A stretch of 32,994 bases of DNA from Pseudomonadota bacterium. GTDB taxonomy: Bacteria > Myxococcota_A > UBA796 > SXON01. A model generated the notes under the pieces. It ran no database searches and was not told the origin of the DNA. It saw only the letters and a program-made list of their open reading frames with translations. The DNA lies in NCBI GenBank assembly GCA_005778355.1, contig SXON01000150.1, forward strand, positions 1 through 32,994, in the 5' to 3' direction. Positions 1 to 7,170 of the stretch are shown piece by piece (the stretch's first letter is position 1; every line of letters starts with the position of its first letter). The translations under genes and the position numbers were made by a program.

Positions 1-2577
1 CCCCTCGACACGCTCGGCGCGCTCGGCCGCCGCGACCGCGAGCGGGCGACGGGGCGGGGCGGCGGCCGGGGACGTCGCGACGGGCACCTGCGGCGACTCG
101 GGCGCGCCCACCGCAGACCGCTCGACAGCTTCCCGTGCGGCACGCCCGGCACCTGGAGCGGCGACCGAGAGAGGCGCGGGGAGCACTGTCTCGGGCGCGG
201 CCAGGCCAGTCGGCGAGGCCAACGAGGAGGGGACGGTGCGACCGTCGGACGCCGACCCGCTTTGAGACGACGCGCGGCGAGCAGCCGACTCAGCACCGAG
301 AAGGCCGATTTTCACCCCCGCCTTGGCGGTAGCACCGGCGTTGTTGGCCGCAGCGACCGGCGCCGACGTCAAAGTGCTCGCGGCAACAAGTGCCGGCGCC
401 ACGGGACGAGGAACGAGCGAACTCGACCGCGACGCCGTCGCATCGCCCGAGGGCTCGAGCCTGGAAAGCGCCCACGCGGCGCCGCCCATCACTGGGGCGC
501 GGGACGACTCCAGCCGCGAGCTGCGCGCCGCACGAGCCGGGTTGCGGCCTTCGAGCAGCGCACGTTCCTCGCCGCCAGAGAGCGCGGAGGCTGCGGCCTC
601 TGGGGCGGGGCGGCTGCCGACCTTGGCCGACGAGGGGACCGTTTCCACGAACGCGCCGCGGACGACTTTCCCACTCTCGCCTTGTCCTGGGAGCCGCGCT
701 GCGCCAACCCGTGAGCCCGGCGCCGGTGCGCCGAAACCCAGATCCAGGTCGGCGCCACCGGCCGACTCGATGGCCGGCGCGCGAGGCACCACCGCTGTGG
801 GCACCGAGGAGGCGAGGCGGCTGGCCCGGGCTACTCGAGCGGTCACGAAGCGCGTGCCGCCCGTTGGCGTGGGCATCGCAACCGGCGCTGCCGAGTGCAG
901 CGGCACGACCTCGTCGAGCCCACCAGCCGACCCGGCCGGCGTGGAGCCACGAGCATGGGCAACCGGCCGCGGGACAACGCTGCGCGAGGCCAAGGGACCG
1001 CGCGCGCCGTCGCCCACTGCGTTCGGGCCCAGCGCGGTCAGGCCCGGTGCGTCCGGGCCCAGCGCGGTCAGGCCCGGTGCGTTCGGGCCAAATGCGCCCG
1101 GAAGGCGAGACAGAGCACCGGCCGTGGCCACGCGAACGACGCCGGAGGAGCGGTCTGGACCGGCGACACGGACCACCGCGCCGCGCGCGTCGACCGCGAG
1201 CGTCGTGGGCGCGTCGACAGGCGCCACCCCGCGGCCGGGCGAGAACGCAGCGGCCAGGGGCAAGCGTGCGGCCGCCGCCGCCGAGGCGGGGACGCGAGGG
1301 GAAGTGGTGGAGGAAAGAGTGGTTTGGCGCTGTCCGCCGGCACCCCCGTCCCGCGCGCTCTGGCGCGCGACCGGAGAGGCCGCCACGGGACGGGTCGACG
1401 CCGTGCGCGAGCTCGAGACCGGGGACGCCGAGAGCGACGCCTCCGATCCCCCGCCCGACCGCGCCTGCCCCGCCCGTCCCAGCGCTCGCTGGGTCGGAGG
1501 GACGCGGCGCGCCGCCGCCGGGCGCATGGACTCCCCCCGTTCGGGGGCAGCCAGGGCCTGGGCTGCGGCACGGTCGACATCCGCCGCGTGCGCGAGGTCT
1601 GCCATCGCCACCGCCATCGCGGGCGACCGCAGCGCAAGGGGACGCAGCCCGCGGCTGGCTCCGTCCACCATGCGCGTCGTCGCGGTCTGCACCGGCCGGG
1701 CGGAGGCGGGAGGCGCGATTTCCTCCTCGACGATCCGCACCATCGGCCGGGCAACCTGCGCCCGACGCACCACCCGCACCACCTCAGCCTGTGACAGCTG
1801 AACCGGCGCGGCCTCTTCAATCTCGATTCGTTGCTTGGCGCGGGCTACCCGGCGAATTGCCGAGGGGGTGAGCTCACCTACGACGCGCTCCGCGTCGACC
1901 ACCTGCTGCGCGTGGACCAGACGCGCCGCCACGCGCGCGGCCGGGCGCGGGGCGCCGACAGACTCCGAGGCGGACTTTGCCGCCGAGTCCGGCGATGCGA
2001 AGGGGCCAGCGCTGCCGACGCGAGCGGCCACGTAGGGCGTGTCGAACCAGGGGTTCGAGACCTTGGTGGCGGGACGCCAGCTCGACTTGCGCTCGACCTC
2101 GCCGCCGAGGGCGCGACCTTCCGTCGCAGCGAGGGGCGCGGCGGCGACCGAGGCAGGCGCGGCGGTCGGCAGCGACATTTCGGGCGCCGACAGCGTCGCG
2201 ACTCGACGGGCCGCAAAGGTTCCCGCGGCTGCTGCGGAACCGAGCGACGGCACCCCGAGGGAAGGAAGGGCGCTCGAACCGGCGCGGAGCGTGACGCCCG
2301 CGCGCTTCTCGAGGAAGCGCTGCAGCCGACGCTCACGACGCTTCCGCGACGCGGCGAGCTTGCGCATCATCGCGTAGTAGGGCGCGGCCGAGAGGAAAAC
2401 CATCTCGTCCTTTCCAGCAGTCGGCGCCGCATCGGCACCCTCGACTGCCCAGGGGTCGTCGAGCCCGAGCCGAGCGTAGAACGTCGGGGACATGCCAAGG
2501 CGCGGCCGGCGGTGGGTCCGCCGCTGCATCCGTTCCGCCAGCCGTTCGCCGGGGACTCGCCTTTCTGCCTCGTTCAT
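1..2577 (-). CDS. Large Ala/Arg/Ser/Val-rich protein of unknown function, eCIS operon; 3' end outside window
   Basis: On the minus strand an ATG at 2577 preceded by a good GGAGG (5-nt spacing) opens a frame of 859 codons that reaches position 1 with no stop, so the C-terminus is missing. The first ~100 residues look folded: a basic start, a segment GMSPTFYARLGLDDPW, then an Arg/Lys-rich helix. The remainder is low complexity, rich in Ala, Ser, Val, Pro and Arg, with very few Lys or aromatic residues, and looks intrinsically disordered. A perfect 10-residue duplication sits near residue 500. The gene starts 59 nt after the tube gene stop, in the same direction, so it is probably cotranscribed with the eCIS structural genes. 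I do not recognise the family. A tape-measure, a lumen cargo or a scaffold are possibilities only. Open frames on the other strand (for example 323-1801) are antisense shadows. Confidence 0.72.
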   Translation of the reverse strand, partial: MNEAERRVPGERLAERMQRRTHRRPRLGMSPTFYARLGLDDPWAVEGADAAPTAGKDEMVFLSAAPYYAMMRKLAASRKRRERRLQRFLEKRAGVTLRAGSSALPSLGVPSLGSAAAAGTFAARRVATLSAPEMSLPTAAPASVAAAPLAATEGRALGGEVERKSSWRPATKVSNPWFDTPYVAARVGSAGPFASPDSAAKSASESVGAPRPAARVAARLVHAQQVVDAERVVGELTPSAIRRVARAKQRIEIEEAAPVQLSQAEVVRVVRRAQVARPMVRIVEEEIAPPASARPVQTATTRMVDGASRGLRPLALRSPAMAVAMADLAHAADVDRAAAQALAAPERGESMRPAAARRVPPTQRALGRAGQARSGGGSEASLSASPVSSSRTASTRPVAASPVARQSARDGGAGGQRQTTLSSTTSPRVPASAAAAARLPLAAAFSPGRGVAPVDAPTTLAVDARGAVVRVAGPDRSSGVVRVATAGALSRLPGAFGPNAPGLTALGPDAPGLTALGPNAVGDGARGPLASRSVVPRPVAHARGSTPAGSAGGLDEVVPLHSAAPVAMPTPTGGTRFVTARVARASRLASSVPTAVVPRAPAIESAGGADLDLGFGAPAPGSRVGAARLPGQGESGKVVRGAFVETVPSSAKVGSRPAPEAAASALSGGEERALLEGRNPARAARSSRLESSRAPVMGGAAWALSRLEPSGDATASRSSSLVPRPVAPALVAASTLTSAPVAAANNAGATAKAGVKIGLLGAESAARRASSQSGSASDGRTVPSSLASPTGLAAPETVLPAPLSVAAPGAGRAAREAVERSAVGAPESPQVPVATSPAAAPPRRPLAVAAAERAERVEG
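1021..1090. repeat. 30-bp direct tandem repeat inside the large low-complexity gene
   Basis: Positions 1021-1050 and 1051-1080 are identical except one base (gttcggg versus gtccggg), and a third partial copy begins at 1081. In the minus-strand reading frame the repeat encodes a 10-residue unit, GPNAPGLTAL / GPDAPGLTAL, followed by GPNAVG. The period is a multiple of three, so copy number can change without breaking the frame. Confidence 0.85.
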
Positions 2578-2636
2578 CGCCGCCTCCGGATTCGCCGCCT
2601 TTCCTGCATCCCCTTTTTGCACATCCCCTTGGGCAC

Positions 2637-3521
2637 CTAGGTGACCTGCACGCCGGCGTGCGCAATCTCGATCATTTCCACCGCGAGCTCAGCCGCGTCG
2701 GCGTTGAAGGAGGGACCCTCCCACGCCACCGGCCAGCCCTGGATGAAGTTGTAGCGACGAACTTCTTCGCCGCGGGTGGTCTTCATGACGATGGCGCCGT
2801 TGCGACGCTTGCCGAACTCGTCGCTCAGCACCTCGTTGCGCCACGACAAGAGCGTGGTGTCCTTGCTCACGCCGTAGCGGAGCACGATGTTGTCCCACCG
2901 GGACTGGCCGGGGAGCTTGTGCACCCGGTGATTCTGCCCGCCTTCCTCCAGCTCGAAGACCTGCGTGCTGGTCTTCAGTCCGCTGGCCTCCTTGAACTGG
3001 GCGACTTCAATCTTCTCGATCTCGAGCGCGAAGATGAAGTTGCCTTCGGGGTCGGCCACGCGGGGGCTGGTCTCCGGGCCGGTGGCGGTGCCGATGCTCG
3101 TCTCGCCACGCGCACTCGTGGTGGAGGCCGAAGACTTCAGCGAGTAGTTCAGGGAGATACCACCGTAATCGACCTTGGCCCCCAGCGACGGCTGCTTGCT
3201 GTCGCGACCTTGGCCTCGACCGGTGCCGCCGGTGATGGTGGGGAGCACATTCGGAGACGCATTGCCGCCGCCCTTGCCCGCGCCACCGGAGATGCTGGGG
3301 AGCACGTTCGGCGAGGCGTTGCCGCCGCCCTTGCCCTTGCCACCGCTGATGCTGGGAATCACGTTCGGCGAGGCGTTGCCGCCGCCCCGACCCTTCCCGC
3401 CGCTGATGCTGAGGCTCGGCTGGCTTCCCGGCCGACCGCCACCCATGCCCGCGCCGCCCCGAATCGTCGGGGTGGACTGCCCGTCCGTCCTGCCTTTCCC
3501 TCGTCCCTTCCAGTCCGCCAT
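2637..3521 (-). CDS. eCIS/phage tail tube protein (T4 gp19-like) with Gly-rich repeat N-terminal extension
   Basis: 294 aa. Residues ~157-294 are a typical T4_gp19/Afp1-type tube domain: DPEGNFIFALEIEKIEV, the FKEASGL motif, EEGGQNHRVHKLPGQ, and a C-terminal half ending in AWEGPSFNADAAELAVEMIEIAHAG. These proteins stack as hexameric rings to form the inner tube inside the contractile sheath. Family members are usually about 140-170 aa. Here about 155 extra residues precede the domain. Residues 22-116 are five tandem 19-residue Gly-rich units, and residues 117-156 are a Ser/Thr-rich linker. The ATG at 3521 has a GGAGG five bases upstream, so the extension is probably translated. The gene lies downstream of two sheath genes in the same operon. 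It could be the main tube or an Afp5-like tube-initiator subunit; no other tube gene is present in the window. Confidence 0.9.
   Translation of the reverse strand: MADWKGRGKGRTDGQSTPTIRGGAGMGGGRPGSQPSLSISGGKGRGGGNASPNVIPSISGGKGKGGGNASPNVLPSISGGAGKGGGNASPNVLPTITGGTGRGQGRDSKQPSLGAKVDYGGISLNYSLKSSASTTSARGETSIGTATGPETSPRVADPEGNFIFALEIEKIEVAQFKEASGLKTSTQVFELEEGGQNHRVHKLPGQSRWDNIVLRYGVSKDTTLLSWRNEVLSDEFGKRRNGAIVMKTTRGEEVRRYNFIQGWPVAWEGPSFNADAAELAVEMIEIAHAGVQVT
3174..3458 (-). repeat. Five tandem 57-bp units encoding 19-residue Gly-rich repeats in the tube protein
   Basis: In-frame units cover residues 22-40, 41-59, 60-78, 79-97 and 98-116 of the tube protein. The three central units (3231-3401) are nearly identical, with consensus GGKGKGGGNASPNVLPSIS. 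The first and last are diverged but keep the length and the GG(K/A/T)G(R/M)G start. The unit pairs a flexible Gly/Lys/Arg part with a short PNVLPSIS hydrophobic part. Confidence 0.85.
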
Positions 3522-3571
3522 TTGGCCTCCCAGCTCCGAGCACGGGAAAAACCCTGAGAACCCCGTCGAGT

Positions 3572-4759
3572 CTACGGCCCGTTGGTCCCGAGCCGGAGGT
3601 CGATGAGGATCCGCTCCGTCGTCCCTACCGGTTTGAGCTGCACGCTCACGTGCAGTTCTCCCCGGTCACGGATGGCGGGCGGGTTGGTCGCGCGATTGCA
3701 TTCTACCGAATATTCCTCGCGAGCGCGAGTCCCGGAGAGCAATCCTGCGGACCAAAATTGTTCGAGCCGCACCAGGACGTCGCGCTCGATCACCTTCCAG
3801 AGCGACGAATCATTTGGTTCGAACACGGCCCATTCGTTGTCGCGCCGTAGCTGCTCGGTCACCATGCTCACGACGCGGCGGCTGTTGATGTGCACCCAGG
3901 CAGGGTCGAGCGACATGGTGCGCGCGCCCCAGATCACCACCCCTCGGCCGGGCTGTACCACCAGGGGGTTGATGCCCGCGTCGCCCACGTTGCCCGCCTC
4001 CGCCCAGTCGATCTCGATGTCGGTGTGCGTCGCGCCCCGCACCGCGATGTTCGCCGGCGGCCAGCCCACACCCATGGGCGAATGTTCGAGTTCCACGCGG
4101 GCGAAGGTGCCCATCACCGCGCCAGACGGCGCGTAGAGCTCGTCGCCCTGCATCAACCACGGGTAGTAGACCGCCCCGTAGGCGCGGGTCAGGGGATCGC
4201 GACGACGGAAGGCCTCGAACCAGCGCGACAAGAGGTCGCCGTGCAGGCCGCGAGGGGCGTCGAGCACGAGGAACCGGTTGTTCATCTGCCGACAGTGAGC
4301 GAGCAGCTCGTCGGCGAGCGCGTCGCCGTGCCAGCGAACGTCGCCCTTTCGCGACACCTCGCACTTGGTGTACGCGAGCGGGGGCACGCAGACCAGCGCG
4401 ATCTCCTCCTCGCTGCGGAGCCGTTCGAAGAGCGGCAAGAGCGGCCCCTCGGCCAGGCCACCCCCCACGAGCACCGAGGGGTCGTCGATGCAGACAGCGT
4501 AGACGTAGAGCGTGTCGCCGCCGTTCTCGAAGAAGGAGCGCGCGGCCCGCCTCACGCAGGGCTCCACGAAGCTGCGCTGCGGGTGCTCGGCCAGCTCCTC
4601 GTAGCGACGGATCTTGATCTCGAGGAAGTCGCCGCCGGTGGCCTCCTCGGGCCATTGCGGGCGAGGCAAGAAGCCGATGCACGCCCCGATGTCGCACCGA
4701 ACGAGCCCGGTGGCTCGCTCGGGGAGGGTGCCGTGCTGGATGATGAGGCCCGCGCGCAT
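3572..4759 (-). CDS. eCIS/phage tail sheath protein, short paralogue
   Basis: 395 aa. The C-terminal half matches the tail-sheath core: VVIWGARTMSLDPAWVHINSRR, then NEWAVFEPNDSSLWKVIERDVLVRLEQFW and a final beta-rich segment ending in ILIDLRLG. The same motifs occur in the 599-aa sheath encoded upstream (WGARTL, QWAVFEPNDHTLWKKLTRDL), so the two are paralogues. This copy lacks the roughly 140-residue N-terminal insertion of the larger one. Sheath subunits surround the tube and contract to drive it forward. Afp-type systems carry several sheath paralogues, with minor ones near the baseplate or cap, which is a likely role here. The ATG at 4759 follows AGGAAG and starts 8 nt after the mini-protein stop. 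Confidence 0.92.
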   Translation of the reverse strand: MRAGLIIQHGTLPERATGLVRCDIGACIGFLPRPQWPEEATGGDFLEIKIRRYEELAEHPQRSFVEPCVRRAARSFFENGGDTLYVYAVCIDDPSVLVGGGLAEGPLLPLFERLRSEEEIALVCVPPLAYTKCEVSRKGDVRWHGDALADELLAHCRQMNNRFLVLDAPRGLHGDLLSRWFEAFRRRDPLTRAYGAVYYPWLMQGDELYAPSGAVMGTFARVELEHSPMGVGWPPANIAVRGATHTDIEIDWAEAGNVGDAGINPLVVQPGRGVVIWGARTMSLDPAWVHINSRRVVSMVTEQLRRDNEWAVFEPNDSSLWKVIERDVLVRLEQFWSAGLLSGTRAREEYSVECNRATNPPAIRDRGELHVSVQLKPVGTTERILIDLRLGTNGP

Positions 4760-4767
4760 GCTTCTTC

Positions 4768-4971
4768 CTACCTAGGTGCGTTGATCTTCTCGTTGATAGC
4801 CGAGATCTCTTTCACCCAGGCGTGGCGCTCCTTGTGGGACATCTCGAACACTGCGTCGCGCGTCCAGTGAAAGTGGTACGCGATGAAGGCTACCTCCTTG
4901 AAGACGCTCTCCAAGGGGTAGCTTACGATTCCCCCAGGCGGCCGAACTCCTTCTCGAACTTGGCCCCGCAC
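4768..4971 (-). CDS. DUF6760-like eCIS mini-protein; start codon uncertain
   Basis: The conserved part begins around codon 4929 and reads IVSYPLESVFKEVAFIAYHF, followed by HWTRDAVFEMSHKERHAWV and ending in INEKINAPR. The YPLE start, the AYHFHW centre and the HxERxxWV end resemble the ~50-residue DUF6760 family found between tube/sheath genes in eCIS and related phage tails. Its function is unknown to me. The start is problematic. The only standard in-frame options are GTG at 4971, which overlaps the upstream gene by 49 nt and has no Shine-Dalgarno, or TTG at 4914, which would cut into the conserved YPLE. ATC at 4929 lies just after GGGGGA and overlaps the upstream TAA, matching the expected family start. 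Confidence 0.72.
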   Translation of the reverse strand: MRGQVREGVRPPGGIVSYPLESVFKEVAFIAYHFHWTRDAVFEMSHKERHAWVKEISAINEKINAPR

Positions 4972-5294
4972 TCAGGACAAGTGACAGTGATCGTCGCCTC
5001 GTCTTCATTGATGCGGTTGTACATTTCCTCGAGGAAGCGCAGGTCGCCGGCGAACAGGTTCTCGACCACGCCGGTGTTGATGTCGCTGAGCGAACCGAGG
5101 CGGGTGACCACGCGGCTCAAGAGCACGATGATCAGGTAGGCCCGGTTCTTCTGCACGCGCATGTCGGTGAGGGGGACGATCTCGTCCTTGGCGTTGGCCA
5201 GGCGCATCGTGCCCTCGCGGTGCAGCACGCCGTCTTTGTCGACGTAGCCGCGGGGAAGAACGAACTCGTACTCGGTCTTGAAATCGGCAGCCAC
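4923..5294 (-). CDS. Phage-tail assembly (chaperone-like) small protein
   Basis: 123 aa, GTG start at 5294 with AGGAG six bases upstream. It opens with FKTEYEFVLPRGYVDKDGVL and HREGTMRLANAKDEIVPL, then a helical middle (RAYLIIVLLSRVVTRLGSLS), and ends with a single CPECGAKFEKEF knuckle (two Cys). Proteins of this size and pattern sit next to sheath and tube genes in eCIS and Mu-like tails and resemble tail assembly proteins or chaperones. The family assignment is by pattern, not by search. The lone CxxC could bind metal as a dimer or be structural. It lies between the major sheath and the DUF6760-like gene, and its mRNA leader contains the hairpin at 5315-5346. Confidence 0.7.
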   Translation of the reverse strand: MAADFKTEYEFVLPRGYVDKDGVLHREGTMRLANAKDEIVPLTDMRVQKNRAYLIIVLLSRVVTRLGSLSDINTGVVENLFAGDLRFLEEMYNRINEDEATITVTCPECGAKFEKEFGRLGES

Positions 5295-5314
5295 GGGCTA
5301 CTCCTGAGGGGTGA

Positions 5315-5346
5315 GGGGCGACCCCGCCTTGCGACGGGACCGCCCC
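5315..5346 (-). promoter_or_regulatory. Strong intercistronic RNA hairpin downstream of the major sheath gene
   Basis: Read on the minus strand, GGGGCGGTCCCG (5346-5335) and CGGGGTCGCCCC (5326-5315) pair over all 12 positions, with two G-U wobbles and an 8-nt loop (TCGCAAGG). The wobbles pair only in RNA from this strand; the plus-strand transcript would have two A-C mismatches. It begins 19 nt after the sheath stop and ends 21 nt before the GTG of the next gene. No T-run follows, so a full intrinsic terminator is unlikely. An mRNA-stability or attenuating element is more likely. Confidence 0.55.
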
Positions 5347-5364
5347 GATGAAACCGACGGTAGG

Positions 5365-7164
5365 CTACTCCTCGATGAGGGCGCCGCCGTCCCACTGGCC
5401 AATGCTGAAGATAACGAACTCGGCCGGCTTCACGGGGCAGATGCCGATCTGCACGTTGACCTGCCCGGCGTCGATGAGGTACCGCGGGTTCGTCTCGTCG
5501 TCGCACTTCACGTAGAACGCCTCTTCCGGCGTCTGACCGAAGAGCGCACCGGAACGCCACACGCGCATGAGGTAGGCGCGGAGGTCGCGGGTGAGCTTCT
5601 TCCAGAGGGTGTGGTCGTTCGGCTCGAACACGGCCCACTGGCTGCCAAGCATGATCGACTGCTCGACCATGATGAACAGGCGGCGCACGTTGATGTACTT
5701 CCACGACGGGTCAGACGCCGTGCCGAGCGTACGGGCGCCCCACACGCGGATGCCGCGATCTTTGAAGATGCGGATGACGTTGATGCCGCGGTCGTTGTAC
5801 TGGCCCTGCTCCAGGCGGTTGATGTTCTGCGAAAGGCCGGTGATGCCCATGCAGATCTCGTTGGCCGGGGCCTTGTGCACGCCGCGCTCGCCGTCGACGC
5901 GCGCGTAGATGCCGGCCATGTGGCCGCTCGGAGGCACGAAGAGCTCGTTGCGCTCGGTCTTGATCAGCTTGCGGCGGTTCGGGCCGGCGATCTTGATGTG
6001 CTCCTGGTTGCCCGTGAACCAGCTCGGCTTCGTGATCTTGAGCCAGGGCACGTAGATCGCGCCGTAGCCCTTGTTCGAGGCCGGGATGTCCATGTTGCCG
6101 TCGGAGATGATCGGTCCATCGAGGATGGCGAAGCGATCCTTGCGGACCTCGCACATCTCGAGCATCTCACGCTGTTGGTTCGCGGTGAGCCCCGGGGCGG
6201 CCATGATCGCCATATCGTCGACGTCGTCGAAGGCATAGAGACCCAGCTTGTCGGCTTGGTTCTCGCGGATGGAGCACTCGGTGTCCTGTGTGCCCATGAG
6301 GTACACGTAGGCCTTGCCGCCACCGTTATCGAAGAAGCCGTTGACACCCGCCACGAAGTTGAAGAGCGCGGGCTGGCTGAGCCAGTCACGGAACTCCGCC
6401 TTGAGCGCGTCGTCGCTGTTGAGGGCCTCGTAGACGGCGTCGGCGGCGTCGTCCATGTTGGTGAAGGTCTTGCCGACGAGGTCTTCGACCGGCCGCGTTT
6501 CGATGAGGTACTGCGCGAAGTAGCTCTGGAGCCAGCGGAAGAACTCCGCCTTGTTGGTGATCGCCACCGGCGGCACGGAGTACTCCGAGCGCATCGCGGT
6601 GCCCTCGGTGCTCTTCACCTCGTAGCCGTAGGCGCCGAGGATGTCGGCCGCCGTCTTGGGCTGCGCCTTCTCGAGCGGGAAGGCCTCGTGCAGCTGGTTG
6701 AGCAGCTTCTCGACCGTCTCGTCGGTGTCGGTGACCACCTTGCCCTCGACGGTCATGGTGACCTCGGCCACCTCGACGGTCTTCTCGGCCCAGGTGATCT
6801 TCACCTTGCCCTTGGGGCCCGGCTCGAACTTCGGAGCGCCCGCGCCCGACTTCGGCGCGCCGTGGAGCTCGAAGTACTTCTTCACGTCGCGGACGGCCTT
6901 GCGGTCGAGCTTGAAGGCCTGCGCAAGAGCGGTGCTGGCCTCGTTGCCGTCGCCCTTGACGTTGCCCTTCTCATCGACCAGCTGCGGAGGCACCTTGCCG
7001 CGGATCTGCCGCTTGCCGTTGCTGCCGGTAACGGCCGTGGCATCGATCGGCGGGGCGAACTTGAACAGCCCGAGGAAGCCCGGGATGCTTGTGGAAACCG
7101 ACTGAATCGGCTTGGCACCGCTGTCGACCTCGCGAATGTATACGCCTGGGGTATGGTAATCCAT
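5365..7164 (-). CDS. Major eCIS/phage tail sheath protein
   Basis: 599 aa. The start MDYHTPGVYIREVDSGAKPI is the classic sheath N-terminus (TPGVYIxEV). The C-terminal core has RGIRVWGARTLGTASDPSWK, YINVRRLFIMVEQSI, QWAVFEPNDHTLWKKLTRDL and YLIDAGQVNVQIGICPVKPA. Between residues ~45 and ~190 is an insertion with Lys/Asp-rich stretches and a helical part, absent from the short sheath paralogue. It probably forms an extra surface domain. Contraction of the sheath around the tube powers injection. The gene starts 7 nt after the DUF4255 stop (AGGAC before ATG), so the genes are cotranscribed, and a strong hairpin follows the stop codon. Confidence 0.95.
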   Translation of the reverse strand: MDYHTPGVYIREVDSGAKPIQSVSTSIPGFLGLFKFAPPIDATAVTGSNGKRQIRGKVPPQLVDEKGNVKGDGNEASTALAQAFKLDRKAVRDVKKYFELHGAPKSGAGAPKFEPGPKGKVKITWAEKTVEVAEVTMTVEGKVVTDTDETVEKLLNQLHEAFPLEKAQPKTAADILGAYGYEVKSTEGTAMRSEYSVPPVAITNKAEFFRWLQSYFAQYLIETRPVEDLVGKTFTNMDDAADAVYEALNSDDALKAEFRDWLSQPALFNFVAGVNGFFDNGGGKAYVYLMGTQDTECSIRENQADKLGLYAFDDVDDMAIMAAPGLTANQQREMLEMCEVRKDRFAILDGPIISDGNMDIPASNKGYGAIYVPWLKITKPSWFTGNQEHIKIAGPNRRKLIKTERNELFVPPSGHMAGIYARVDGERGVHKAPANEICMGITGLSQNINRLEQGQYNDRGINVIRIFKDRGIRVWGARTLGTASDPSWKYINVRRLFIMVEQSIMLGSQWAVFEPNDHTLWKKLTRDLRAYLMRVWRSGALFGQTPEEAFYVKCDDETNPRYLIDAGQVNVQIGICPVKPAEFVIFSIGQWDGGALIEE

Positions 7165-7170
7165 GTCCTG

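Noticed and set aside
323..1871. Long plus-strand open frames of ~490 codons opposite the left-edge gene
   Set aside because: They lack upstream Shine-Dalgarno sequences and lie antisense to an 859-codon minus-strand frame with a good ribosome site and operon context. GC-rich DNA readily leaves antisense frames open.
3540..3556. GGGAAAAACCC-like element between tube and short sheath genes
   Set aside because: Only a 3-bp symmetry around an A-run, too weak for a terminator or operator.
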